Below, piece by piece: positions 36,716 through 46,691 of a DNA stretch of 64,000 nt (its first letter is position 1; each line of letters opens with the position of its first letter). The position numbers and the translations under genes are program-made. The DNA lies in assembly GCA_963721075.1 (NCBI GenBank), contig CAVRHV010000019.1:248001-312000 (forward strand). The letters are read 5' to 3'. The notes beneath the pieces were generated by a model. It searched no databases and was not told where the DNA came from. It saw only the letters and a program-made list of their open reading frames with translations. This stretch comes from DATFVA01 sp963721075. GTDB taxonomy: Bacteria > Bacteroidota > Ignavibacteria > Ignavibacteriales > Ignavibacteriaceae.

Positions 36716-36808
36716 ATTATTTACTTCCTCAGTTTAAAGAAAAATAAATAATCGGATTGAAAATCGCAATATCAGAGCGATTAAATAATTATTAACTTTA
36801 GGGAAAAC

Positions 36809-37492
36809 CTATAATTTATTCTCATTTATAACGATATCGATGAGTTCATTAACATCATTCAACTCATAATCAGCGTTATGCGACTTGGTATCAAAGGTAT
36901 CTCCATACCTGGCAAAAGCGGTTTTCATTCCAACATTCGCTGCCCCGATAATATCTCTTTCTGCCCAGTCACCTACCATGATGGCTTCTTCAGGTTTTAC
37001 ATTTAATTTCTCTAATATTGCCAAAAAAGGAGCAGAATGCGGTTTTCTCTGGCCAGTATCTTCAAAAGTGACAACAGCATCCACTATATGATGAAAATTT
37101 AGATATGCCAGCCTTAGCCAGGCTTCTTTCACGGGAGCATCCGAAAGAATCCCCATCTTTATACCTAATTTCAGTAGTTTATTTAATGTAGAATAAACAT
37201 GTGGATAAGGAATTAATGCAGCTTCTCTGGCCCGCCGGTAAGCTACAATACCTGCAGAAAGTATCTTATAGTCTACTTTCTTAAGTACTCTCTGAAGAAA
37301 TGCATCGAAAACCTGCTGGTATTCAATTCCCTGCTCCTTATATATCTCATCAATAACTTTATTCGATTCTTCAACGGATAATTCCAGTCCGGCATCTATC
37401 ATTGCGGGAATAGCTTCTTCTATTGCCCTTCTCTTCATCTTCATAAAATCTACTAGTGTATTGTCCAGATCGAATATTACTGCGCGGATCAA
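36809..37492 (-). CDS. HAD-superfamily hydrolase
   Basis: The product has 227 residues. The HAD motifs are: motif I AVIFDLDNTLVDF at the N-terminus (nucleophile Asp), motif II GILSDAPV (Ser/Thr position), motif III Lys in TGQRKPHSAPF, and motif IV VGDWAERDIIGAANVGM. The helical cap between motifs I and II is of subclass I size. The substrate cannot be predicted. Its start overlaps aroQ in an ATGA junction, making it the last gene of a four-gene coupled cluster. Confidence 0.88.
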   Translation of the reverse strand: MIRAVIFDLDNTLVDFMKMKRRAIEEAIPAMIDAGLELSVEESNKVIDEIYKEQGIEYQQVFDAFLQRVLKKVDYKILSAGIVAYRRAREAALIPYPHVYSTLNKLLKLGIKMGILSDAPVKEAWLRLAYLNFHHIVDAVVTFEDTGQRKPHSAPFLAILEKLNVKPEEAIMVGDWAERDIIGAANVGMKTAFARYGDTFDTKSHNADYELNDVNELIDIVINENKL

Positions 37493-37929
37493 GATTCGCC
37501 TCCTTTATCTTCAAATTTGTTTTTTAACAGATATACGGCTGCATAGTAACTTTTTTCTTTAAAACCACTTATATAACCATCGCAGACTGAAGCAGTTAGC
37601 AGATTCTGCCTGAATTCTTCTCTAGCAGCAAGATTTGAAAGGTGGACTTCGATTTTAGGTATATTCAGTTCAGCAAGAGCGTCTCTGATTGCAACTGATG
37701 TATGTGCATATCCCCCGGGATTTATTATCAGTCCGTCAAAACCTGAAAGCGATTGTAATTTATTTATTATACTCCCTTCAGTGTTGCTCTGATAAAAATC
37801 AAATTCAATATCAGTAAATTCAGAACCAAGCATTGCTTTCATCTCTTCAAGACTGAAACTACCGTATTGAGTTTTATCTCTTTTACCGAGGAGGTTCAGG
37901 TTTGGACCATTTATAACGGCTATTTTCAT
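37489..37929 (-). CDS. aroQ: 3-dehydroquinate dehydratase, type II
   Basis: The product has 146 residues, the normal size for the type II enzyme of the shikimate pathway. The N-terminus IAVINGPNLNLLGKRDKTQYG holds the catalytic Arg and Tyr loop. INPGGYAHTSVAIRDAL and the His motif EVHLSNLAAREEFR follow. It overlaps its neighbours on both sides by 4 bases (ATGA). Confidence 0.95.
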   Translation of the reverse strand: MKIAVINGPNLNLLGKRDKTQYGSFSLEEMKAMLGSEFTDIEFDFYQSNTEGSIINKLQSLSGFDGLIINPGGYAHTSVAIRDALAELNIPKIEVHLSNLAAREEFRQNLLTASVCDGYISGFKEKSYYAAVYLLKNKFEDKGGES

Positions 37930-38198
37930 TTCATTTCTGCCATTTCATCTATAATTTCTCTCATTCTGGGATTAAGATAAATCTGGTCCACACCAAGCTC
38001 TTTGAGTGCCGCAGAAAGAATCATTACTTTTCTCTGGAGATTCATCATCTTATTAATTACAATAACTTTGCTTTCTTTTAGAAGGCAGTATCCTCCTTTA
38101 AAGTCACCCTTTTCAAATCTTACTTCGGCTCCCAGCTGCTGTGCAAGTGCTTTAAGATCCTGAATTATTTCTTCGAATTCTTTTTCCTTGAGTTTCAT
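37926..38198 (-). CDS. Conserved small protein, unknown
   Basis: The product has 90 residues, predicted mixed alpha/beta, with no membrane segment. A central GDFKGGYCLLKESKVIVINK strand-rich part is flanked by helices (KEFEEIIQDLKALAQQLG, and MNLQRKVMILSAALKELG). I do not recognise a named family, though proteins of this size and pattern occur widely in Bacteroidota. ATGA overlaps on both sides imply translation coupled with aroQ and the upstream membrane protein. Confidence 0.7.
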   Translation of the reverse strand: MKLKEKEFEEIIQDLKALAQQLGAEVRFEKGDFKGGYCLLKESKVIVINKMMNLQRKVMILSAALKELGVDQIYLNPRMREIIDEMAEMK

Positions 38199-38719
38199 TT
38201 TAATTCTTCCCGGGTCAGTGGTTTAAAGATTGCCAGAAATATTATCGCACCGTAGCATAACAGTTCAATCAGAGAAAAGCTGCTTAGTACAGTCAATCTC
38301 TTAATCATTAAATTCAGGACTTCTCCATTACTGAATGTTCTCTGATCAACCAAAGTAAAAATATGGTAATCTATGGTCATCAGATAAATTTCAAAAGGAG
38401 CCGTAATCATTACAAGCACAGTAATAATAAAAAGCCAGCCGTTTTTTCGTAAATTTAATTTAGATGTGAATAGAAATAAAAAATAAAAAATCAGGAATAC
38501 AACAAATAGTACAAAAGTGGTCATTACAGCCGGATTTATTGATGTCAATACTGCACTTAGATTCTGGTCATTAAGATAGTCTTTGCGATAACTTATCGTC
38601 TTATCAAACAGCTGATAAGATATGAGCAGTCTGGTAAAGTAACTTCCTAACCATAAAATACAGGCCAGAGATGCAACAATAAGAAAAGAAGCTGAAATAT
38701 TACTTATTTTTTTCATCAA
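38195..38719 (-). CDS. Four-helix membrane protein, unknown
   Basis: The product has 174 residues with about four hydrophobic segments (near 9-30, 62-88, 95-115 and 145-165) and an extracytoplasmic loop between the first two (SYQLFDKTISYRKDYLND). No family is recognised. It heads the coupled cluster with the 90-residue protein, aroQ and HAD. Its start is only 44 bases from the divergent ppx gene, so the two promoters would have to share or overlap this short gap. Confidence 0.6.
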   Translation of the reverse strand: MMKKISNISASFLIVASLACILWLGSYFTRLLISYQLFDKTISYRKDYLNDQNLSAVLTSINPAVMTTFVLFVVFLIFYFLFLFTSKLNLRKNGWLFIITVLVMITAPFEIYLMTIDYHIFTLVDQRTFSNGEVLNLMIKRLTVLSSFSLIELLCYGAIIFLAIFKPLTREELK

Positions 38720-38763
38720 TATTTGAAATTATAGGAATTAAAAATACTAAAAATAATTGAATT

Positions 38764-39678
38764 ATGACTGTAGCTTCAATTGATATAGGATCAAATACAG
38801 TGCTGATGCTTCTGGCTGAAATCAGCAATGGAGAAATAATTCCGATAAAAGATCTCCAGAGAATTCCGAGGATATCTGCCGGACTCTTACCGGGTGGAAA
38901 GATAACCGAGGCTTCTCAGGTCCGGCTCATGAATATATTAACTGAATATAACTCGTTAATTAAAACCAGCAATTGCAGCAGAATTATAATATCTGCCACA
39001 AGTGCTTTCAGGAAGGCAGCAAACAGCGGTGACTTAAAAAAGAAAATTGAAGATCAGTTTAATACAGAAGTCAAAATCTTATCAGGCAATGAGGAGGCAG
39101 AGCTGGCTTTCCTGGGAACTATAGAGTATGGGACGAAACAAAAGCACCGTCTCGTAATTGATATAGGAGGAGGAAGTACAGAAGTAATCTATGGTCATAA
39201 CACTGAGATTGATTACAGGAGAAGTTTTGATACAGGTGTTGTTTCTCTTTCAGAAAAATATTTTAGCGGTCACAAACCTGAAAACACAGAACTCTCGGCA
39301 GCAGAACATTATATCAGATCAGTACTCGGTGTGCTCCCGGAATACGGGTATACTCCTGGAAATGTGGTTGCGCTTGCCGGGACACCTGTAGCTCTTGCAT
39401 GCCTTCATGTCGGAATTTCAGATTATAATGAAAACAGAGTTGAGGCGTCTGTTTTGTCTTACGAAGACATATCAGCACTAAAAAGATATTTAGCAGGATA
39501 TTCACCAACGGATCTATTGAATAAACATCCTATCATTCTCAGAGATAGACAAGATTTAATATTAAGTGGAACGTGTATATTACTTATTATAATGGAATTA
39601 TTAAATATAGATAAAGTTATTGTTAGTACTAAGGGAGTAAGATATGGCGCATTGATCAAATATCTAAATTTAACTTAG
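38764..39678 (+). CDS. Ppx/GppA-family phosphatase (exopolyphosphatase)
   Basis: The product has 304 residues. The actin-like ATPase fold is marked by VASIDIGSNTVLMLLAEI at the N-terminus, TSAFRKAANS, the Glu region LSGNEEAELAFLG, and phosphate-binding VIDIGGGSTEVIYG. It hydrolyses polyphosphate or pppGpp; a short one-domain form like this is typical of Ppx in this lineage. Its TAG stop overlaps the nadB stop codon on the other strand (tail-to-tail). Confidence 0.9.
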   Translation: MTVASIDIGSNTVLMLLAEISNGEIIPIKDLQRIPRISAGLLPGGKITEASQVRLMNILTEYNSLIKTSNCSRIIISATSAFRKAANSGDLKKKIEDQFNTEVKILSGNEEAELAFLGTIEYGTKQKHRLVIDIGGGSTEVIYGHNTEIDYRRSFDTGVVSLSEKYFSGHKPENTELSAAEHYIRSVLGVLPEYGYTPGNVVALAGTPVALACLHVGISDYNENRVEASVLSYEDISALKRYLAGYSPTDLLNKHPIILRDRQDLILSGTCILLIIMELLNIDKVIVSTKGVRYGALIKYLNLT

Positions 39679-41295
39679 ATATGTTTATTCTGGATATACG
39701 TATTGACCGGCGTTTTTGAATTATCAGGCTCAGGATAATTCAGAGTATAATGTAATCCCCTGCTTTCTTTTCTCATTGCTGCAGATTTGATTATGATATG
39801 GGAGCACGTTTCCACATTTCGTAACTCAAGTATTTCCTCAAAAACTTTTGTCTTCTTATAAAGATCTTCTGTTTCTTCAAATAGAGTATGGATTCTTTTC
39901 TTCGCCATTTCAAGTCTGAGATCCGAACGGACTATCCCCACATAATTCCACATTATTTCCTTCACTTCCCTGAGGGAGTGAGTAATTAAGATCTTCTCAT
40001 CAGACGAAAGAGTCCCGGAATCGTCCCAGTCAGGCACCTCGGGAATCGGGGTATTATATTCCGCCTATGAATTCTTTTAAATTATTTGCTGCCCGGTAAG
40101 CAAAAACAACTGCCTCCAGAAGTGAATTACTGGCAAGACGGTTTGCACCATGCAGTCCGGTCATTGATACTTCTCCGCAGGCATAAAGTCCGTTTAATGA
40201 TGTTCTTGAATACTCATCCACAGCAATTCCGCCGCAGGCGTAATGAGCCGCCGGGACCACAGGAATCAAATCTTTGGTAATATCGATACCGTAATCAAGA
40301 CAGGTTTGGTAAATATGCGGGAAATGATCAATTACCTCGTCACTATTTTTGTGCGTTATATCCAGATAAACGAAGTCAGCACCGGCTTTTTTCAATTCAT
40401 TGTCTATGGCTCTTGCAACAATATCCCTGGGAGCAAGTTCTTTCCTTTGGTCATAGTTTTCCATAAAAGTTTCACCTGAGTTAAGCCTCAGTTTTGCCCC
40501 GAAGCCACGTACAGCTTCTGAAATAAGGAATGAAGGCTTACCCGGCTCGTTTCCTAACTCCTGTCGGTATAAAGAAGTGGGGTGAAACTGTACAAACTCC
40601 ATATTTGCCATTTTAGCTCCGGCTCTGTAAGCCATGGCAAAACCATCGCCTGTGGCTATGACAGGATTAGTAGTATGCAGGTATACCTGTCCTAATCCGC
40701 CCGTAGCAATTACGGTAGCTTTGGAAGTAACACGGAAAACTTTATTTGTTTCACAATCGAGTATATAAGCCCCCCAGCAGTTGCGGTTAGCCAGGGTTTT
40801 ATTTTTCAGCTTGAGAACATTATGTTCTGTAATTAAATCGATAGCTACTGCGTTTTCCATTATACGGATATTGTCTTTTTCATTCACAGCATCAATAAGA
40901 GCCCTTTCGATTTCAGCTCCGGTCAGATCCTTTGCGTGAAGAATCCTTGCCATTGAATGGCCCCCCTCTTTAGCAAGATCAAACTTCCCATGCTTTTTTG
41001 TAAAACGTGTACCAATCTCAACCAGGTCGTATATACGGTCGGGACCTTCAGTAACGGTTATCTCCACGGCTTTTCTGTCGCAGAGACCTGCGCCGGCAAT
41101 CAGTGTATCCTCAATATGTTTTTCAAAACTATCGTGAGCATCCATCACACTGGCTATTCCCCCCTGCGCATAGTTAGTGTTTGATTCCGACTTGTTCTTT
41201 TTAGTCGCAATTACAACATCTGCAAACTCGGATATTTGTAAAGCAGCAAATAACCCGGCAATACCGCTTCCTATTATTAATACATCAGTTCGCAT
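39675..41295 (-). CDS. nadB: L-aspartate oxidase, one frameshift
   Basis: This FAD enzyme oxidises aspartate to iminoaspartate in NAD synthesis. The N-terminal dinucleotide motif is VLIIGSGIAGLFAALQI. NYAQGGIASVM, the active-site HPTSLYR and RLASNSLLEAVVFAYRAA are typical. The first frame ends at 40054 (GGI stop) after 413 residues. The expected C-terminal helical domain continues in the next frame (EYNTPIPEVPDWDD, then SLREVKEIMWNYVGIVRSD) if one base near 40063-40068 is extra. About 539 residues in total, the normal NadB length. The start overlaps the argD stop as TAATG. Confidence 0.95.
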
Positions 41296-42472
41296 TATTT
41301 ATTCTTCAAAACCTCGTGTAAATTATAAAGGAAAAAGTCTATATCGTTTCTTTCCGCAATGAGAGGCGGCAGAAGCCGCAGCACATTAACATTAGTACAA
41401 TTAGTCAATACCTTCCTTTCTCTCATCCTGGTTACAATATTATTACCCGGATAGTTCAGCTCAATTCCCTGCATAAAACCTTTTCCCCTTATCTCCTTAA
41501 TATCATCAGGGAACATACGTTTAATTTCCTCAAGTTGTTCAGTAAGATAGTATCCGAGTTCCTCTACCCTTGCCATCAGACCATTTTCGAATACCTCCTT
41601 AAGCACTACTTTTCCGGCTGCGCAGCAAACAGGATTTCCGCCGAAAGTTGTTCCATGTATACCGGGTGTAAACACATCTTCGAATTTTTCTGAAACAAGG
41701 ATAGCACCCAGAGGAAGACCACCGCCAATCGCTTTTGCGCTAACTATAATATCCGGTTCAACAGAATAATGATCACAGGCAAACGGCTTTCCTGTTCTGC
41801 CGACCCCTGTCTGTATCTCGTCTGCTACAATAGCAAATCCATATTTATCGCGAAGTTTCAGCAGCTTTTCAGCAAATTCTTCTGAAACTACATTTATACC
41901 CCCTTCTCCTTGTATAAATTCAACAAAAACAGCGGCTGTATCATTTCCGATCTTGTTTTCCAGATCATTAACTTCATTAAATCTTATATGATCAATCCCC
42001 GGCAGAAGAGGTTCAAATCCTTTTGTGTATTTATCTTTTCCGGTCAATGTAACGGCCCCGTATGTCCTGCCGTGAAATGATCCGGTAAGGGAAAATATTT
42101 TTTTATCGGGACCATAATATTTTCCGAAGGAGTTTGATTGCTCCCTCCACCGACTCCGTCCCGCTGTTGGTTAAAAATGCTTTTGCCATACCTGAGTATT
42201 TCAGCAGCAGTTCCGTAAACTCCAGCTGAACAGGGGTAATATAGTTATTCGAAAGGTGAGCAAAGTGCTGTATCTGTGATGCAACTGCGCTAACAATTCC
42301 ATGGGTGGGCATATCCCAGTGCATTTACAGCAAGGCCCGAAAAAAAATCAAGATACCTGTTGCCTTCTGTATCAAAGAGATGAACACCGCTGCCATGCGA
42401 AATATTTATTGGCAGCCGGTTATAGGTATGAAGGAAAAGTTCTTTTTCCCGTTGTTCGATTGTTTTTATCAT
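41295..42472 (-). CDS. argD: Acetylornithine aminotransferase (class III), two frameshifts
   Basis: This PLP enzyme of arginine synthesis has about 391 residues over three frames. The first frame runs MIKTIEQREKELFLHTYNRL to LAVNALGYAHP. One extra base near 42299-42302 leads to IVSAVASQIQHFAHLSNN..FLTNSGTESVEGAIKLLRK. A second near 42117-42123 leads to YYGPDKKIFSLTGSFHGRTY and the remainder. The PLP Lys is in VSAKAIGGGLPLGA, preceded by the DEIQTGVGRTG motif. GTTFGGNPVCCAAG is also typical. Succinylornithine or ornithine specificity cannot be excluded. Confidence 0.92.
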
Positions 42473-42478
42473 AGGAAT

Positions 42479-43186
42479 TCAGACAAATAAAATGATAGAT
42501 ATTAAATACATGAAGCCGAACAGAAAAAAATTGAAAATGATTCCCGATATCAGGGCATATGGTATGCTGCGGGATAAAGAATATATTCCTGTTATGGATA
42601 AAAACATACCCCATAAGATAAGCAGACCTTCAAAGGCCAGAAGCGTAAAGGCTATAGTCGGTTTCAACATAAAAGGCGATGGATTATCTGCAAACAAGTA
42701 CTGTCCGAAAGTAATCAGCTCAATAGGGAATAATATTACAAGCCCGAAAGTGTAAGGAATGAGTGAATAAACCAAAACAGCATTATTATCTCTCAGACGC
42801 GACTTTAATCCCGATAATTTATTCACCATGAACAGAATAAAAGTGTATATCCAGATTACAATATAGCCCGCAGCAGCAGCTATTAATAGAGTCGGCAGCA
42901 AGCTTAGTCTTAAGCCATTTTCACCCGTTAATAGAATTGATATAAACCTCGAATCGACAAAAGCCTTTACCGAAAATAACACTGCTATCAAAAGAACAAA
43001 ATTTTTATGTTCTGACTGTATTATCCGGTTGAAAGCTTTTACGGGACTCTCAATCAGCATCCCTGTTAGCTGCCACAGATCGAGATTAAAGATCCTTTCT
43101 CTCAGGTAACCCTTACAGCTGACACAGGTATATTTATAAAATGGATTTTCGGAGCCGCAATTTGGGCAAATGACGACATTTTTCAT
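42479..43186 (-). CDS. Yip1-domain membrane protein with N-terminal zinc ribbon
   Basis: The product has 235 residues. Two CxxC pairs near the N-terminus (CPNCGSENPFYKYTCVSCKG) form a probable zinc ribbon. About five transmembrane segments of the Yip1 type follow, with the usual early ESPVKAFNRIIQ motif and a PYTFGLVILFPIELI stretch. In bacteria these proteins have no established function. It lies between the DUF5683 gene (1 base away) and argD on the same strand. Confidence 0.75.
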   Translation of the reverse strand: MKNVVICPNCGSENPFYKYTCVSCKGYLRERIFNLDLWQLTGMLIESPVKAFNRIIQSEHKNFVLLIAVLFSVKAFVDSRFISILLTGENGLRLSLLPTLLIAAAAGYIVIWIYTFILFMVNKLSGLKSRLRDNNAVLVYSLIPYTFGLVILFPIELITFGQYLFADNPSPFMLKPTIAFTLLAFEGLLILWGMFLSITGIYSLSRSIPYALISGIIFNFFLFGFMYLISIILFV

Positions 43187-43187
43187 A

Positions 43188-43680
43188 TTAAAAATTAACC
43201 CTCATATTCAACATAGGTGTTTTTGTATAAGGATTTTCCGAAACATCGAAATCAAAGAGATTTGCATCCACATATGCATCCACCAGGTTTGCAATGTAGA
43301 CTATCACCATGTATATCGTAAACAGATCCCTCTGGTCACGATAAAAAGTCCATAAGCTTTATCATTTTTGTGTTATTAGTACGGAAGAATTCATTTCTGT
43401 ATTGAACGTAAAGATCATTGTTCTGCTGCCATTCGTAGCCGAACCAGATGCCAAGACCCCATATTATGGGGATTTTTAAATATGACTCATTATAAAACTG
43501 GCCCCAGCCCGGTATTATAGCACTGCGAAGTACAGCACCCCAGGGGGATTTAGTCATAATATAAACTGAATCCTCTTCCTGTGTGGTAGTGTCATTTACA
43601 GAGATCTGCTGCGAATAGCAGCTGATAGATATGATAGCAAGGAGAGCAAAAATCTTAATTATATGACTTATCGATGGCAT
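43188..43680 (-). CDS. DUF5683 domain protein, one frameshift
   Basis: The product has about 163 residues. Starting from ATG 43680 it has a signal-like N-terminus (HIIKIFALLAIISISCYSQ). The DUF5683 core SPWGAVLRSAIIPGWGQFYN and SYLKIPIIWGLGIWFGY follows, ending in YRNEFFRTNN. The frame stops early at 43336. With one extra T removed near 43343-43348 it continues DFYRDQRDLFTIYMVIVYIA, NLVDAYVDANLFDFDVS and ends MRVNF at 43188, the family's normal C-terminus. Function is unknown. Its first 26 bases overlap the end of parB. Confidence 0.85.
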
Positions 43681-44599
43681 CAAACAGTTCAAACAATCTT
43701 TCAAGTTCATCATTGGAATAAAATTCAATTGTAATTTCACCTGAACCATCCTGTTTTTGCCTGCAGATAACCTTGGTAGCAAATAGTTTTCTTAAACGGT
43801 CTTCAACTTCGTTTAAATTTGCGGAACGTGGCACAGGATGGGTAACGCGTTTGACTTTTCCTGTCCCGCTGGCCCCTGTCAGATATTTCTTAACCAGTTG
43901 TTCTACTTTTCTTACAGATAAATTTCCATCTTTTATTTTTGCAAGCATTTCCAGCTGCAGAGACTCTGTTGGAAGATTTATAAGGGCACGCGCGTGTCCT
44001 GAGGTAATGTCCTCTTTCACCAGAGCATCCTGAATTTCACCCGGGAGTCTCAGCAGACGTATCGTATTTGCAATTGTCGTGCGGTCCTTCCCTACCCTGT
44101 CAGCAATTTCCTCCTGAGTAAGATCGCATTCTTCCATTAGTCGTTTGTACGCCAGTCCAATTTCGATAGGATTCAGTTTCTCCCGCTGAATATTTTCGAT
44201 CAATGCCATAGCAAGCATTGTTTCTTCATTATCGACCTGTATAATGTACGCAGGAATATCCCGGTAGCCGATATCAATACACGCCTTTAGTCTTCTTTCT
44301 CCCGAAATCAGCTGATATGTACCTCCTGTCATTCTTCTGACAGTAATAGGCTGAATCAGTCCGTTGGAAAGAATAGACTTTTTGAGTTCATCAAGCGCTT
44401 CGGGTTCAAAATTCATTCTGGGCTGATAGGGGTTGGAACTAATAACATCTACGGGTATTTTGGCCAGGATGTCATTTTCCTTTCCGTCATCTTTTTTAAC
44501 ATTAGAATAATCCGGTGCCTCTTCGTTCTCCGGAGGAAGATTTTGAGGTCTTATCAGCGCATCAAGTCCTCTGCCTAATCCTGGTTTTAATTTGCTCAT
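43655..44599 (-). CDS. parB: Chromosome-partitioning protein ParB
   Basis: The product has 314 residues. The ParB/Spo0J N-terminal part begins LKPGLGRGLDALI. The CTP-binding nuclease-like domain includes ISSNPYQPRM and the motif TGGTYQLISGERRLKAC. The HTH domain includes LTQEEIADRVGKDRTTIANTIRLL, and the C-terminal dimerisation part ends with DKSYN. ParB loads at parS and spreads as a CTP-gated clamp. parA is 3 bases upstream. No parS consensus (TGTTTCACGTGAAACA) was seen in the window by eye. Confidence 0.95.
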   Translation of the reverse strand: MSKLKPGLGRGLDALIRPQNLPPENEEAPDYSNVKKDDGKENDILAKIPVDVISSNPYQPRMNFEPEALDELKKSILSNGLIQPITVRRMTGGTYQLISGERRLKACIDIGYRDIPAYIIQVDNEETMLAMALIENIQREKLNPIEIGLAYKRLMEECDLTQEEIADRVGKDRTTIANTIRLLRLPGEIQDALVKEDITSGHARALINLPTESLQLEMLAKIKDGNLSVRKVEQLVKKYLTGASGTGKVKRVTHPVPRSANLNEVEDRLRKLFATKVICRQKQDGSGEITIEFYSNDELERLFELFDAIDKSYN

Positions 44600-44602
44600 A
44601 TT

Positions 44603-45379
44603 TTATAAAGTTATATTTCCGTCAGTGTTTCTCTTTATTACCTCAGCGGCCAGAGCCATATAATTTTTAGCTCCGGACGAAATTGCATCATACAGAATAA
44701 CCGGTTTGCCGTAGCTGGGGGCTTCCGAGATTCTAACATTTCTGTGTATGATAGTCTCAAAAACTTTATCGCCAAAATACTTCCTTACTTCCTCAGCAAC
44801 CTGGTGGGAGAGCCTGAGCCGGGTATCGAACATAGTAAGCAACACTCCCTCAATAGTCAAGTCTTTGTTAAAATGTTTTTTAACAATATTTATTGTGTTA
44901 AGCAGCTGCCCGAGTCCTTCAAGTGCAAAATACTCACATTGAACAGGAATTAGGACAGAATTAGCCGACGTAAGTGCATTCAGGGTCAGCAAACCCAGTG
45001 AAGGCGGACAATCAATAAGAACAAAATCATAATTACCGTCAATTTTCTGCAAAGCAGCTCTCAGAAGTCTTTCTCGATCCTCCATATCAACCATTTCAAT
45101 CTCAGCACCTACAAGGTTGATATTTGAAGGCAGCAGATCAAGAAACGGCATATAAGTATTAATAATCACTTCTTCAACCGGACGCGTACCAATAAGAACT
45201 TCATAAACTGAGGGCGATTGATTATTAATACTCAAGCCGGAAGAGGAATTAGCCTGGGGATCTATATCAATAAGAAGCGTACGTTTTTCGGCCGCTGCCA
45301 GGAGGGAGGAAAGGTTGATGGCCGTGGTGGTTTTTCCCACACCGCCCTTCTGGTTAGCTATAGCTATTACTTTTGACAT
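44603..45379 (-). CDS. parA: ParA/Soj chromosome-partitioning ATPase
   Basis: The product has 258 residues. The deviant Walker A KGGVGKTTTAINLSSLLA is at the N-terminus, Walker A' DIDPQANSSSGL near residue 40, and Walker B FVLIDCPPSLGLLTLNAL near residue 118. The small size without an N-terminal HTH is typical of chromosomal Soj. It works with ParB on origin segregation. Confidence 0.95.
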   Translation of the reverse strand: MSKVIAIANQKGGVGKTTTAINLSSLLAAAEKRTLLIDIDPQANSSSGLSINNQSPSVYEVLIGTRPVEEVIINTYMPFLDLLPSNINLVGAEIEMVDMEDRERLLRAALQKIDGNYDFVLIDCPPSLGLLTLNALTSANSVLIPVQCEYFALEGLGQLLNTINIVKKHFNKDLTIEGVLLTMFDTRLRLSHQVAEEVRKYFGDKVFETIIHRNVRISEAPSYGKPVILYDAISSGAKNYMALAAEVIKRNTDGNITL

Positions 45380-45462
45380 TCAATAATTACAGTACGATGA
45401 AGCGTAATTTTATTAATAGTTTCGCCTAAAATAGCTTTACATCGTATTTTTTCCAAATATAC

Positions 45463-46143
45463 CTAAAGCTTAATTTCTTCTCCGTAATCCATTACTCTCG
45501 AATTTATTCCTACAGCTTCAACCTTACTTTTGAATTCCTGCGGGTCTGCTTTAATAACATCAAAAGTATTGTAATGTATTGGTATTGCCATTTTGGGTCT
45601 TACGAGCTCTGCAGCTCTTATGGCATCCGTAATATTCATTGTGAAATTATCCCCTATAGGCAGCATCATATAATCAATTGGGCCATTCATTTCAGCAATA
45701 AGCTTCATATCAAGGAACAATCCTGTGTCACCTGTATGATATATAGTCTTTCCGTCAGCCTGAAGAATGATACCTGCCGGCTCGCCGGCATAATGACCAT
45801 CAGGAGTCATTGATCCGTGATGCGCAATAGTAAACTTAACCCTTCCGAATTCAAAGTTATATCCTCCGCCGATATGCATATTATGAGTTTGAAATCCCTT
45901 CGAGGTAAGATAAATTCCTAATTCATTTACACAGATGAAAGTCACCTTTCCCTTTTTGGCTATCTTCATCGCATCACCCAGATGGTCATTATGTGCATGA
46001 GAAAGAATTATGTAATCAGCTTCAACATCTTTCGATTTAACCGGGGATGTTGGATTATCATCAAGAAAAGGATCAATGAGGATCCTTATCCCTGAATCTG
46101 TGGTTATCTGAAATCCGGAATGAGAAAAATATTTTAATTTCAT
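45463..46143 (-). CDS. UPF0173 metal-dependent hydrolase (MBL fold)
   Basis: The product has 226 residues. The N-terminus KLKYFSHSGFQI and the metal motif SHAHNDHLGDAMKIA mark the UPF0173/UlaG-like MBL family. Further ligands are in IAHHGSM, HTGDTGLF and IPIHYNTFDVI. The enzyme activity is not established. It is a single gene between the par pair and the CHAD protein. Confidence 0.88.
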   Translation of the reverse strand: MKLKYFSHSGFQITTDSGIRILIDPFLDDNPTSPVKSKDVEADYIILSHAHNDHLGDAMKIAKKGKVTFICVNELGIYLTSKGFQTHNMHIGGGYNFEFGRVKFTIAHHGSMTPDGHYAGEPAGIILQADGKTIYHTGDTGLFLDMKLIAEMNGPIDYMMLPIGDNFTMNITDAIRAAELVRPKMAIPIHYNTFDVIKADPQEFKSKVEAVGINSRVMDYGEEIKL

Positions 46144-46169
46144 TTTGTCCCTCCTTTATTTTTCCATAT

Positions 46170-46628
46170 TTAGTGAAGAAGTTCTTCAAAGTCTTTTACC
46201 GCCTTGCTGCGCCTAAACTTAGTTAAATCCAGTTTTAATTTAATCAGGATTTCATTCCGTATGGCATCAACCTTTTTAATTTCCTTCTTCGGAATTTTTA
46301 TTTTTTCTTTTTTCACCAGAGAATTCATATTCTCTTCCATCACATCAAAATCCCTGACCCTGCCTGAAAGATCCTGAAGTTTAGTTACTTTTTTGTATAA
46401 TATCATAAATTTTTTGCTATCAAAACTTGATATAAATAACTCCATAGAGTACCGAAATCTTCGTAGAGATATTCTAACACGATGCAGACTTTCAACCGAT
46501 TCCGAAATTAAATAGTTATTTATATCTTCAATTACCTGATCAAGGCGTTTAGAAAGGATAATGTCGGCGGCTTTAATGAATTCAAGGTTATCATCCAGGT
46601 TATCTATCTCCCACTTTCTTTTACTCAT
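46170..46628 (-). CDS. CHAD domain protein
   Basis: The product has 152 residues, entirely helical and very basic. Conserved His/Arg helices fit the CHAD domain: ESVESLHRVRISLRRFRYSM and QDLSGRVRDFDVM. CHAD domains bind inorganic polyphosphate or related polyanions and are often near CYTH or ppk/ppx genes. A ppx gene is in the window, but 7 kb away. This is shorter than the usual 250-300 residues, so it may be a minimal CHAD. Confidence 0.75.
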   Translation of the reverse strand: MSKRKWEIDNLDDNLEFIKAADIILSKRLDQVIEDINNYLISESVESLHRVRISLRRFRYSMELFISSFDSKKFMILYKKVTKLQDLSGRVRDFDVMEENMNSLVKKEKIKIPKKEIKKVDAIRNEILIKLKLDLTKFRRSKAVKDFEELLH

Positions 46629-46691
46629 ATAAGACCTTTTCGAAATGGACAGTGCATTTTTATGTGTAGTTCAGAAGTAAATGAAGTTTTC

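Noticed and set aside
43655..45379. Replication origin or parS next to parAB
   Set aside because: No parS consensus, DnaA-box cluster or dnaA/gidA genes are visible.
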